Shown here: in pieces, positions 45,032 to 52,901 of the stretch | Position numbering within the stretch: the first letter of the stretch is position 1 | How the letters are laid out: each line of letters starts with the position of its first letter | Assembly: GCA_009838765.1 (NCBI GenBank) | Contig: VXQX01000017.1 | Location: forward strand, 10,050 to 74,049 | Length of the DNA: 64,000 bases | Source: Gemmatimonadales bacterium | Lineage (GTDB): Bacteria; Gemmatimonadota; Gemmatimonadetes; Palauibacterales; Palauibacteraceae | Direction of reading: 5' to 3' | Program-made: the position numbers and the translations under genes | The notes under the pieces: model-generated | What the model saw: the letters and a program-made list of their open reading frames with translations, nothing else | The model's database searches: none | What the model was told of the DNA's origin: nothing

Positions 45032-46107
45032 GTGGCATCGGGGGAGCAGGCGCGTCGGTCGTCCGCCGGCGGCTCGCGCTCGTCGCGATGGCGGCGTTGA
45101 CGACTTGGGCGTGCGGCGATGGCGGCGCCGACCGCTCGCTTGATGTTGATTCGAGCACGCAGGTCGCGGTGAGGGAGCTGGTGCAGGAGCTGCCGCCCGC
45201 AGGCCTCCTTTCGGACGACATCTTTATCGAGTCGGCGCGCGGGTTCGATCTGTTCGGGGACACGGTCGCGGTTGCGGACCGCATGGCGGGGCGGGTCCAG
45301 TTGTTCCGCTCGTCGGGGGAGCATATCGCGACCTTGGGCGGCCCTCCGGGGCCGGGGGATCCCGAGATCCTCGAATCCCCGTGGCGCGTCCAGTTCGCGC
45401 CCGATGGCTCACTCTGGGTAGGCGATCCCGGGCGGGCAGCGCTCATACACTTTCCTTCCGGAGGCGGAGAGCCGCAGACGGCGCGGCTTCCGGGAGCGAC
45501 GATGGCGACCGCCGTTGGATTCGGGGTCGACCATGTCCTCGGCGCCATCGGGCTCAGCGCACAGCCGGGTTTTCTGCTTGCAGCGTACGGGTTGGCGGAT
45601 GGGCCCCTGAACATCCCGAACGAAGTTCCGCTTCCCGAGGAGTTGGCGTTTGGACCGGTCGACCGAATAAGCGCGCAGCATGTCGTGATGTCGGTTGGAC
45701 GGAAGGGCGAGGTGATCCTTCTCGACGGGGTGCGGACGATCCTGTGGCGAATCGAGCTGGAGTACGATCCGTCCAGGATTGTTCGCATCTCCCGCATCGC
45801 GGTACCCGAATGGCTGGTCGAGAGCACGCGCGCGGAGACGGAGCGGCGCGTCGCGGGCCGCCCCGGCGTCAGCGCGCCGGGGTTCAAGGAAATGCGGGCC
45901 GGCGAGCGGGGGGTGTGGCTCGTCCCGGCGATTGATCCGGTGGACGGGGTATTTCTGCCCTACGAGGAGGACGGCCGGGCCACCGTGCTGTGGCGCGACC
46001 CGCAGCGGCGCCAGGCGGCGTGGAGCAGCCGCATCCTGGACGACGGCACGGCCTGGCTGATGTTCCCGGGAAGTCTCATGCGGTTCACCGTCGCCGAAGA
46101 AGGTTGA
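45028..46107 (+). CDS. Beta-propeller lipoprotein (6-bladed, NHL-like)
   Basis: A 359-residue lipoprotein. The signal VVRRRLALVAMAALTTWAC gives the lipobox Cys near residue 29. The body repeats propeller blades such as GDTVAVADRMAGRVQLFRSS and FAPDGSLWVGDPGRAALIHF, the style common in Gemmatimonadota and Bacteroidetes six-bladed-propeller proteins. TTG 45028 is chosen as start because it overlaps the upstream stop by four bases; no ATG or GTG gives an intact signal. Likely a ligand-binding or structural periplasmic protein acting with the Cys-rich partner. Confidence 0.72.
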   Translation: MSGIGGAGASVVRRRLALVAMAALTTWACGDGGADRSLDVDSSTQVAVRELVQELPPAGLLSDDIFIESARGFDLFGDTVAVADRMAGRVQLFRSSGEHIATLGGPPGPGDPEILESPWRVQFAPDGSLWVGDPGRAALIHFPSGGGEPQTARLPGATMATAVGFGVDHVLGAIGLSAQPGFLLAAYGLADGPLNIPNEVPLPEELAFGPVDRISAQHVVMSVGRKGEVILLDGVRTILWRIELEYDPSRIVRISRIAVPEWLVESTRAETERRVAGRPGVSAPGFKEMRAGERGVWLVPAIDPVDGVFLPYEEDGRATVLWRDPQRRQAAWSSRILDDGTAWLMFPGSLMRFTVAEEG

Positions 46108-46110
46108 TTC

Positions 46111-46818
46111 TCATCTGATCGCGGGCGGGCGGAGGAGGTCGGTGCGGCCCTCGATGTCGAGGAGCGTGCGCTTGTAACGGAGTCCGCCGGTGTATCCCCC
46201 CAGCGTCCGGTCGGCCCGGACGACCCGGTGACACGGCACGATGATCGGTATCGGGTTCCGGCCGAGCGCGTTGCCCACCGCGCGCGACGCTTTCGGACGT
46301 CCGATGCGCCGGGCGATCTCCGTGTACGTCACCGTCTCGCCGAAATCGAGTCCGGAGGCGGCGTCCAGCACGGCGCGCTGGAAGTCGCCCAGTTCCGTGA
46401 GATCGACGAGGAGATCGAAGCGCGGGCGCCGGCGACCGAAGTACTCCGTCAGTTGCTCTTCCGCTGCGACGAGTCGGTCGGTATCGCACACCACCGGCGT
46501 CGACGGGTACCGGCGCTCGAGGCCGGCGACGAACGCATCGTCGCTCTCGTCCTGCCACGAAAGCGCGACCAGGCCGCCCGTACCCGCGGCGATGCGCATG
46601 GCGCCGAAGGGCGAACCGAAGCGGCGCCAGCGGATCGCCGGGCCGTCTCGGAGGCTCTCCGCCGAGAGATGCAGCAACCCGTATTCCACCGCGCGCTCCC
46701 GGCAGGCGGGGCACGCCGCCATGCGTTCGGCGAGCTCGGGAGCGGCATCCGCATCCGGGTCGCCCAGGACCCAGGCAAGTACGTCTTCTTCGCGACAGGT
46801 CGTGCAACGTCGGGTCAT
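46111..46818 (-). CDS. Zinc-finger anti-sigma-like domain fused to O6-methylguanine-DNA methyltransferase
   Basis: A 235-residue two-part protein. Residues about 140-225 are a complete Ogt/MGMT alkyltransferase with the acceptor Cys196 in PIIVPCHRVV followed by GGYTGGLRYKRTLL; residues about 60-138 are its usual N-terminal subdomain. Residues 1-45 (CTTC at 5-8, ACPAC with Cys36 and Cys39) look like the zinc-binding anti-sigma fold, with the usual His replaced and an extra N-terminal CxxC. There is no membrane segment. The ATG overlaps the stop of an ECF sigma gene (ATGA). Inference: a soluble anti-sigma factor that senses or responds to DNA alkylation. Confidence 0.82.
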   Translation of the reverse strand: MTRRCTTCREEDVLAWVLGDPDADAAPELAERMAACPACRERAVEYGLLHLSAESLRDGPAIRWRRFGSPFGAMRIAAGTGGLVALSWQDESDDAFVAGLERRYPSTPVVCDTDRLVAAEEQLTEYFGRRRPRFDLLVDLTELGDFQRAVLDAASGLDFGETVTYTEIARRIGRPKASRAVGNALGRNPIPIIVPCHRVVRADRTLGGYTGGLRYKRTLLDIEGRTDLLRPPAIR

Positions 46819-47357
46819 ATCGGCCCCTCCTCGCGCCACACCTCGGCGAGGTCGCGGCGCAGCTTCTTCATCCCGTGGTAGACGTTGGCTCTCGCGGCCT
46901 CGGGGGAGACATCCATCCGGCGCGCGATCGTCGGGTAGTCCAACTGCTCGATCCAGCGCAGCCAGACGGCGTCCCGCTGCCGCCGGGGGAGTTCCGCGAC
47001 ACCCTCCCGGACGCGCGCCGCGGCGGCTTCGGAGAGCCTACCCAGCGCCGCGTCGGCCGGGGGAAGGGGGCCCGGCTCCAGTTCGTCGGAGTGGGCCGCG
47101 AGCAAGTCCGAGCGCCGGCGGCGGGCGGACAGGTGGTCGAGAGCCCGCCGCGTCGCGACGCGGTACAGCCAGGCACGGATGTTGGCGCCGTCCACCCTCT
47201 CGGGCCGGGCACGGAGCGCCGTCACCCACAGGTCCTGCACGATGTCCCGGGCCTCATCCGCGCTACCCAGCATCGCAGCCACGTGGCGCTGCAATTCGGG
47301 GCCGTACCGCTCCGACCAGCTCCGCACCCGATGCGCCGACTCCGTCCCTGTGGTCAT
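46815..47357 (-). CDS. ECF-type RNA polymerase sigma factor
   Basis: A 180-residue sigma-70-family factor with only regions 2 and 4. Region 2 includes DEARDIVQDLWVTAL and NIRAWLYRVATRRALDHL; region 4 includes LPRRQRDAVWLRWIEQLDY and the helix-turn-helix TIARRMDVSPEAARANVYHG. It directs polymerase to specific promoters when released from an anti-sigma. Its stop overlaps the ZAS-Ogt gene by four bases, so the two should be made in equal amounts. The 209-base divergent gap upstream should hold its promoter; I could not pick out a convincing GGAAC/CGTC pair. Confidence 0.9.
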   Translation of the reverse strand: MTTGTESAHRVRSWSERYGPELQRHVAAMLGSADEARDIVQDLWVTALRARPERVDGANIRAWLYRVATRRALDHLSARRRRSDLLAAHSDELEPGPLPPADAALGRLSEAAAARVREGVAELPRRQRDAVWLRWIEQLDYPTIARRMDVSPEAARANVYHGMKKLRRDLAEVWREEGPI

Positions 47358-47566
47358 GCGCCCCGGCTCCGCCTTTCCCCGCTCGCCAACGCTCGTTCTC
47401 GTCCCTTAGAACGTATCGTCGCGGAAACCGTGAAAGCGGGACGCTCCTGAACTGGCCGCGCGAGCGCGTGAATCGTACCCTGTGAGCCCGCGGCTCGCCC
47501 GGGCCTGCAGAACACTGCGGCGGCCGGCGCGCCGTTGAACATCGAATCGGCAGAACCGAGGCTCTC

Positions 47567-48718
47567 TTGAAATCAGCACAGTTCGGACCCGTATCGTCCC
47601 CGACCTGCATCGCGGCCGCGCTCGCGACAGCCTTCGTCGCGACGGCCTGCGCCGGTAACGCCGGAGAGGAGACCGATGCCGCGACCAGCGGGAACGGCGG
47701 GGAGAATATCGCGGAGAACGCCGCCGTGAGCCGCGATCCGCTCCCGGACGAGCGGCGCTTCGCCAGCCTGACTCAACTCACCTTCGAGGGAGAGAACGCC
47801 GAGGCCTACTACTCGGCGGACGGAGAGCGGCTGATCTTCCAGCGCCGCCACGAGGGCGAGTACGAATGCGACCAGATCTTCACGATCGGCGTCGAGGGCG
47901 GCGACCCCAAGCTCGTTTCGACGGGGCTCGGCCGGACCACGTGCTCCTACTTCTTCCCGGACGATTCGCGGATCGTGTACAGTTCCACGCATCACGTGTC
48001 GCCCGAGTGCCCTCCGCCGCCCGACATGCGGCGTGGGTACGTGTGGCCGCTCCACGACTTCGACATCTACACGGCGAACCCGGACGGTTCCGACGTCCAG
48101 CCGATCTTCTCGAGTCCCGGCTACGACGCGGAGGCGACCCTCGCCCCGGACGGGTCGCGGATCGTCTTCACCTCCACGCGCAACGGAGATCTGGACATCT
48201 ACACGATGAATCCCGACGGCTCCGACGTCCGGCAGATAACGAACGAACTCGGATACGATGGCGGGCCCTTCTTCTCCCCGGATGGATCGAAGATCGTCTA
48301 CCGGGCGAGGTACCCGGAGAGCGAAGAGGAACTCGCGGACTACCAGGCGCTCCTGGCCGATGGTCTCGTCCGGCCGGGCGTGCTCGACATCTACGTGATG
48401 AATGTGGACGGCTCGAACCGGGTGCGTCTCACGGACAACGAGGCCGCGAACTTCGCCCCCTTCTTCCACCCGAGCGGCGAGAAGGTGATCTTCGCTTCGA
48501 ACCTGCACGAGGGCGATCCCCGCAGCCGCAATTTCGATCTCTTCCTCGTGAACCTGGACGGCACGGGCCTGGAGCAGGTGACGTTCAGCGACGAGTTCGA
48601 GAGCTTCCCGATGTTCAGCCCGGACGGCCGTCATCTCGTGTTCGGATCGAACCGGCACGGATCCCACCTGGGCAACACAAACATCTTCATCGCCGAGTGG
48701 ATCGACGACCTTCCCTAG
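47567..48718 (+). CDS. TolB-like PD40 beta-propeller lipoprotein
   Basis: A 383-residue lipoprotein (lipobox FVATAC) made of WD40-like PD40 blades: LAPDGSRIVFTSTRNGDLDIY, FFSPDGSKIVYRARY, MFSPDGRHLVFGSNRHG, each followed by a D-IY(T/V)MN-DG unit. Such propellers bind proteins or sugars in the periplasm. TTG start with GAGG six bases upstream. It is divergent from the sigma factor gene, so it may be a target of that sigma factor, which cannot be tested by eye. Confidence 0.82.
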   Translation: MKSAQFGPVSSPTCIAAALATAFVATACAGNAGEETDAATSGNGGENIAENAAVSRDPLPDERRFASLTQLTFEGENAEAYYSADGERLIFQRRHEGEYECDQIFTIGVEGGDPKLVSTGLGRTTCSYFFPDDSRIVYSSTHHVSPECPPPPDMRRGYVWPLHDFDIYTANPDGSDVQPIFSSPGYDAEATLAPDGSRIVFTSTRNGDLDIYTMNPDGSDVRQITNELGYDGGPFFSPDGSKIVYRARYPESEEELADYQALLADGLVRPGVLDIYVMNVDGSNRVRLTDNEAANFAPFFHPSGEKVIFASNLHEGDPRSRNFDLFLVNLDGTGLEQVTFSDEFESFPMFSPDGRHLVFGSNRHGSHLGNTNIFIAEWIDDLP

Positions 48719-48842
48719 CGGCGTTCCGTGGCAAGACCCGGTTCGGTGACCGACTTCGCCTGCGGACCGTCTAGTTTCTGAAGACAGTCCCGGCGGCGAA
48801 CCGGCCGCCCGGGGCGGGGATCGGAAGACACGGGAGCTTGGG

Positions 48843-51080
48843 ATGCGGTTCGCAAAGGCGAGAGGAAACTCCGGAGCGCCCCGGTGGTTGCGGGGCCGGC
48901 GGCGAGTGTGGGCGGTCGGGGTGGCGTGGGGCACCTCGTTCGTCGCGCCCCCGGTCTCCGCCCAGGAGGCGGAGACACCGATCGATTATGACGCCGCGGT
49001 CGCGCAAAGCGGGATCGACGGCAGCTACGGATACCTCCGGGCGCTGGACGGGTCAGCGACGCTCATTCAGGGGGACACCCGGGATCGCATCCAGCTCGCG
49101 GTGAACGAGCCCGTCCTCGTCGGCGACCGGATCTTCGTGTCCGGCGAATCCCGCATCGAGATTTCGCTCGCCGACGGGAACCTCGTCCGGATCGGGGATC
49201 GGACGGAGCTTCTCTTCCGCGCGCTCGCCAACTCAGCGGATGCGAGCGATCCCGCCTCCATCCTCGAAATCGCGCGCGGGTCGCTGCAGCTCGTGGTGGC
49301 CCCGAACCAACCGGGGGCCGAGTGGCCTTCCATCATCACGCCTAACGCGACGATCCGGCCGCGGGGAGCCGGTTCCTTCCTGATCGTCGTCGACGACGAG
49401 CGCCGGAGCGAGGTCGTCGTGCGCGAGGGGGTGGCGGAAGTCACGACGGAGATGGAACTCGCCGAGGTCCGCCGCGGGGAGAGCCTCTTCGTCGAGGGTG
49501 CGCGAGGGGACCGGCTCCGCTTCGCGGCGGCCCCCGGTCTCGATCGCCTGGAGGCGTGGGGCCAGGGGGTCGGCGACTACGCGTCCGGCGAGTACACCGC
49601 CCATTTGGATCCGGACCTCCACTACGCCGCCTCTTCGCTCCGCGGGCACGGATCGTGGGTACACGTCGATGCGGGGGTCGCCTGGCGTCCGCGAGTCTCA
49701 ACGGGCTGGGCTCCGTACCGGCACGGGCGCTGGCGACACACGCCCAGCGGAATGTTCTGGGTCTCGTACGAACCATGGGGATGGGTGCCCTACCACTACG
49801 GGTACTGGGACCTCGATCCCGGCTGGGGGTGGGTCTGGTTCCCGGGCCGGCGTTTCGCCGTCGCGCACGTCTACTGGTACTGGGGCCCGAGCTACGCGGG
49901 CTGGATTCCCTCGGGATACTACTGGCGCCACTACCGAAACCACTACGGGAGCAGCTGGGGCTTCCACTTCGGGGTCTACGGACACATCGGGGGCGGCTTC
50001 GGGCGCTATCGGCACTGGACATTCCTGCCGCACGGCCGGCTCGGACACCGGCGACAGCACTTCTACTCGGTCGGCGGTTCGGACTTCGGTCGCGGGCGGA
50101 AGGCGGTCGAGCGCGGCGTGCTGCTGACGGACTCCCGCCTGCTCGGGCGCGAGGCGCGGCGCCGACCCGCGCAGACGCTGGCGAGCCTGCGGCGCGCGGT
50201 CTCGCGGGACGGGAGAACGGCGGTCGATGCGGACGGCTTCATCGATCGCGGCGCGGGCTTGCCGCGGGAGGTCGAACGCGTCGTGCTGCGAGGGCGCGAT
50301 GGCCGGTCGGCCCGCCCGCGCGACGCGACCGCCGGGGCGCCGAGCGGTGCCTCGCGGACGGCCGGCTCACCGGCGGTCCGGGTGACCAGACGGTCGCCGG
50401 AGGCCGGTACGTTGCGGCCGGAGCGGTCCGGCGTGCCGAGGACGGCGCGGCCCGGTGTGCAGCGGGCGACGCAGCGATCCGGCGTGCAGCGCGCAACGCC
50501 GCCCGCATCGGGGACCGGCGCTCGCCCGGTGATCCGGCGTCCCACGGCGCGCGAGCGGGGTGTGCCCGACGACGCGAGACGACCGGCCGTGCGACCCGCG
50601 ACGCGGACGGGTTCCGGCGGCGTACAGCGCGCAGCCCCGCGGACCGGCGACGAGGGCGTTCGTCGGATCGTCCGTCCGCGGACGGCGCGGGAGTCGCCGC
50701 CCGTTCGGAGGACGGGCGGCGCGACGGCGCGGCCGACGGCAAGGTCGAATCCCGCGAGGCCGGCGGTGCGCTCCGTGCCGGCGAGGCCCCCCGTGCGACC
50801 CACCGCGGCGAGGCCGTCCCGGCCGGACGTTCGCCGCCCGCCGTCCACCACGAGACCCGTGACCCGGCCATCCGCCCCACGGTCATCGCGACCGGCGGCG
50901 CGGCCCCCCGGGCCATCGAGGTCGAGCGGCACTGTCAGCCGTTCGGGCGGCGCGTCCCGGTCCGGCGGGGCGGTCCGCCGATCCGGCGGCGGGTCCCGGT
51001 CCGGCGGCACCGTCCGCCGGTCCGGCGGCAGTTCGCGGTCGACCGGCGGCGCCCGCGCGCGAGGCCGGTCCGGAGGCTAG
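48843..51080 (+). CDS. FecR-domain protein with Trp/Tyr-rich region and Arg/Pro/Ser/Gly tail
   Basis: A 745-residue exported protein (signal ending PPVSAQEA). Residues about 65-200 form a FecR-like domain (GDRIFVSGESRIEISLADGNLVRIGD). Residues about 240-400 are exceptionally rich in Trp, Tyr, His and Gly (WGWVPYHYGYWDLDPGWGWVW), the DUF6600 pattern. The remaining 300 residues are basic low complexity with RPAVR, ARPT and RSGG repeats. It is likely a surface or envelope-associated protein; the tail could bind polyanions such as DNA or polysaccharide. The role is unknown. Base composition in the tail is extreme. Confidence 0.8.
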   Translation: MRFAKARGNSGAPRWLRGRRRVWAVGVAWGTSFVAPPVSAQEAETPIDYDAAVAQSGIDGSYGYLRALDGSATLIQGDTRDRIQLAVNEPVLVGDRIFVSGESRIEISLADGNLVRIGDRTELLFRALANSADASDPASILEIARGSLQLVVAPNQPGAEWPSIITPNATIRPRGAGSFLIVVDDERRSEVVVREGVAEVTTEMELAEVRRGESLFVEGARGDRLRFAAAPGLDRLEAWGQGVGDYASGEYTAHLDPDLHYAASSLRGHGSWVHVDAGVAWRPRVSTGWAPYRHGRWRHTPSGMFWVSYEPWGWVPYHYGYWDLDPGWGWVWFPGRRFAVAHVYWYWGPSYAGWIPSGYYWRHYRNHYGSSWGFHFGVYGHIGGGFGRYRHWTFLPHGRLGHRRQHFYSVGGSDFGRGRKAVERGVLLTDSRLLGREARRRPAQTLASLRRAVSRDGRTAVDADGFIDRGAGLPREVERVVLRGRDGRSARPRDATAGAPSGASRTAGSPAVRVTRRSPEAGTLRPERSGVPRTARPGVQRATQRSGVQRATPPASGTGARPVIRRPTARERGVPDDARRPAVRPATRTGSGGVQRAAPRTGDEGVRRIVRPRTARESPPVRRTGGATARPTARSNPARPAVRSVPARPPVRPTAARPSRPDVRRPPSTTRPVTRPSAPRSSRPAARPPGPSRSSGTVSRSGGASRSGGAVRRSGGGSRSGGTVRRSGGSSRSTGGARARGRSGG

Positions 51081-51101
51081 CAGCAGCCTGGGCGGCCGGG
51101 A

Positions 51102-51671
51102 TCAGGGATCCGGCCACAAGGCCGGGTCCCGCTCCATCTCAGGCTCCGGTTCTACACCGAGCGCCTCGACCATGCGCACGTAGTAGTTGAAGAAGCCGAC
51201 GACCTCCGTCGCGGTCAGGATCTGCGCGTCGGTCCAGCCGACCTCCCGCAGCCCGTCGATGTCCGGCCGAGCCGTGGAGGTCGGCTCGCGCGTGATCGCC
51301 ACCGCATAGTCCATCAGCCGGCGCGTCTTCGCGTCGAGCCCCGCCGTCCGATAGTCGATCCGGATCGCGCGGGCCAGGTCATCGTCCCCGGTCGCCTGAC
51401 GGAGATCCTCTCCGTGCGCCTCCGTTCAGTAGAAGCAGTCGAGTTCGCGCGAGGTCACGGTCGCGAGCATCTCCCGCACGTCCCTCCCCAGCGGTCCGGG
51501 CGCCAGCATCAGCGCCTCGTAGAGCCGGATCGAGGCACGCATGACGGGCGGGTTCAGACTCTGGATGCAGATCACGTTGAAGACGCGCCCCGCGCGGCGG
51601 ACGGCCTTCTCGTACTCGCGGGCGACGAGCCCCTCTGCTTCCTCGGGAGCTACCGTGTCGATATGCGGCAT
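51102..51671 (-). CDS. CMD/AhpD-family peroxidase-like selenoprotein (CxxU)
   Basis: A 190-codon gene read through one in-frame TGA at 51426-51428. Upstream residues 1-81 (starting MPHIDTVAPEEAEG) and downstream residues 83-189 (TEAHGEDLRQATGDDD to the end) are in the same frame and together match a full-length carboxymuconolactone decarboxylase/alkylhydroperoxidase-like protein. In that family the TGA position is the second Cys of the CxxC-x3-H redox motif; here the motif is Cys79-Phe-Tyr-Sec82 with the conserved TEAH after it. A hairpin with a GG loop follows at the right distance. AGGAGG precedes the ATG by four bases. Probable role: thiol-dependent peroxide or related reduction. Confidence 0.82.
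51399..51415 (-). promoter_or_regulatory. Bacterial SECIS-like hairpin
   Basis: On the minus strand, ten bases after the TGA codon, ACGGAGAGGATCTCCGT folds into a perfect six-base-pair stem with a five-base loop AGGAT containing GG. The loop guanines lie about 18 bases after the UGA, within the range for bacterial SECIS elements bound by SelB. It lies within the coding sequence, as bacterial SECIS elements do. Confidence 0.7.
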
Positions 51672-51731
51672 TTCGCCTCCTGAAGACGATGGGTCCGGCG
51701 CGGGAATCGGCTCATCGGCGCGACCGGCGCC

Positions 51732-52760
51732 TCAGCGGACGAGGAAGCCGTCCCGCCACGGGTCCTCCGGATCGACGAGGAACTCGTGGCGGCCCGTGAC
51801 CCAGGCCCGGCCGCCGATCTCCGGCACGACGGCCGCGTACCCGCCGACAGACGTCGTGTCCACGACGCGGCCGCTGAACCGGCCGCCGATGATGCTCTCG
51901 ACGATGATCTCCGCATCCCCGGAGTGCTCTCCGCGCGCGTGAAGGATGGCGAGGCGGCCGCTCACGGCGGTCCCGGTCGGACTGCGGTCGAGTTCCCCGT
52001 CCGCGAAGATGCAGACGTGCCGCGAGTGGTGTGCGGCGTCGACCGCCGCGCCCGTGAACACCGTGCCGTAGAGAAACCCGAGATCCGGATCATCCGGATG
52101 CGAGATTTCGCCGCGGGCGGACGAGGACACCGCACGCGTAATCCGGCGCCCCGCGTCGATGAGGTCGGCCGCGCCGCCGGGAGTGAGCGAGAGCCCGAGC
52201 GCGTCCGCATCGACGTAGGCGTAGAAGGCGCCGCCGAAGGCGAGGTCGTATGACACCGCCCCCAACCCCTCGACCTCCAGGGCCCGCCCCAGCGCGGGCG
52301 CGAAGGAAGGCACGTTGAGGAACCGGACCTCCCGCACGCGCTCGCCTTCGAGGATCGCGGTGGCGCGCACGAGCCCGGCGGGCGTGTCGATCGTCACCGA
52401 CCGCTCTCCGCCCGCCCCATCGATCCAGCCGGCTTCGACAGCGATCTTCGCCACGCCGATGATCCCGTGACCGCACATCGTCGAGTAACCTTCGTTGTGC
52501 ATGAACAGGACCGCGAAATCGGAACCGGGGCGCACGGGAGGCATCACGAGGCAACCATACATGTCCGCATGGCCCCGCGGTTCCCACATCAGCGCGCGGC
52601 GGAGTTTGTCATGGTCCGAACGGGCCACACGCCGGCGGGCGAGGACGGTGTCTCCCGCCAACTCCGGGAAGCCCGCCACGATGACCCGCAGCGGTTCTCC
52701 CTCCGTGTGGGCGTCGATCGTCTCGACGCGAAGCCAGTGTTCGGGCGCGGTCCAGGTCAT
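51732..52760 (-). CDS. Trans-3-hydroxy-L-proline dehydratase (proline racemase family)
   Basis: A 342-residue member of the proline racemase superfamily. The first catalytic residue is Cys96 in MCGHG. At the second site, where racemases and 4-hydroxyproline epimerases have Cys (SPCGT), this protein has Thr262 (DRSPTGTAVSGR). A Cys/Thr pair marks trans-3-hydroxy-L-proline dehydratases, which make pyrroline-2-carboxylate. That points to use of collagen-type hydroxyproline, in keeping with an animal-associated or detritus-feeding life. No reductase or further hydroxyproline gene is adjacent. It is 60 bases upstream of the CMD selenoprotein gene and may be cotranscribed with it. Confidence 0.87.
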   Translation of the reverse strand: MTWTAPEHWLRVETIDAHTEGEPLRVIVAGFPELAGDTVLARRRVARSDHDKLRRALMWEPRGHADMYGCLVMPPVRPGSDFAVLFMHNEGYSTMCGHGIIGVAKIAVEAGWIDGAGGERSVTIDTPAGLVRATAILEGERVREVRFLNVPSFAPALGRALEVEGLGAVSYDLAFGGAFYAYVDADALGLSLTPGGAADLIDAGRRITRAVSSSARGEISHPDDPDLGFLYGTVFTGAAVDAAHHSRHVCIFADGELDRSPTGTAVSGRLAILHARGEHSGDAEIIVESIIGGRFSGRVVDTTSVGGYAAVVPEIGGRAWVTGRHEFLVDPEDPWRDGFLVR

Positions 52761-52901
52761 GTGAACTCCTCGGTGTGACGGTGGCCCCCGGCGGCGGGAT
52801 CATCGTATGCTGGCGTCGCTGATCTTACGCCCCGTTGCCGAAGTCCGCTCCGGCGGGCGGCCCGCTGCGCCGCACGTCGGTCCTTTGCTCCAGGAGAAGG
52901 C

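Noticed and set aside
46782-46818. The N-terminal Cys cluster of the Ogt fusion as an Ada-type phosphotriester domain
   Set aside because: Four Cys have roughly similar spacing, but the Ada signature around its first Cys pair is absent, and the pattern and sigma-factor coupling fit the zinc anti-sigma fold better.
47358-47566. An ECF-type autoregulatory promoter (GGAAC with CGTC) upstream of the sigma gene
   Set aside because: Pieces such as GGAAA and CGTT occur but not at a convincing 16-17 base spacing.
51102-51671. The CMD gene as an ordinary nonsense pseudogene
   Set aside because: The only stop is TGA at the catalytic Cys, the frame is otherwise intact and conserved on both sides, and a SECIS-like hairpin follows; simple decay would be a coincidence.
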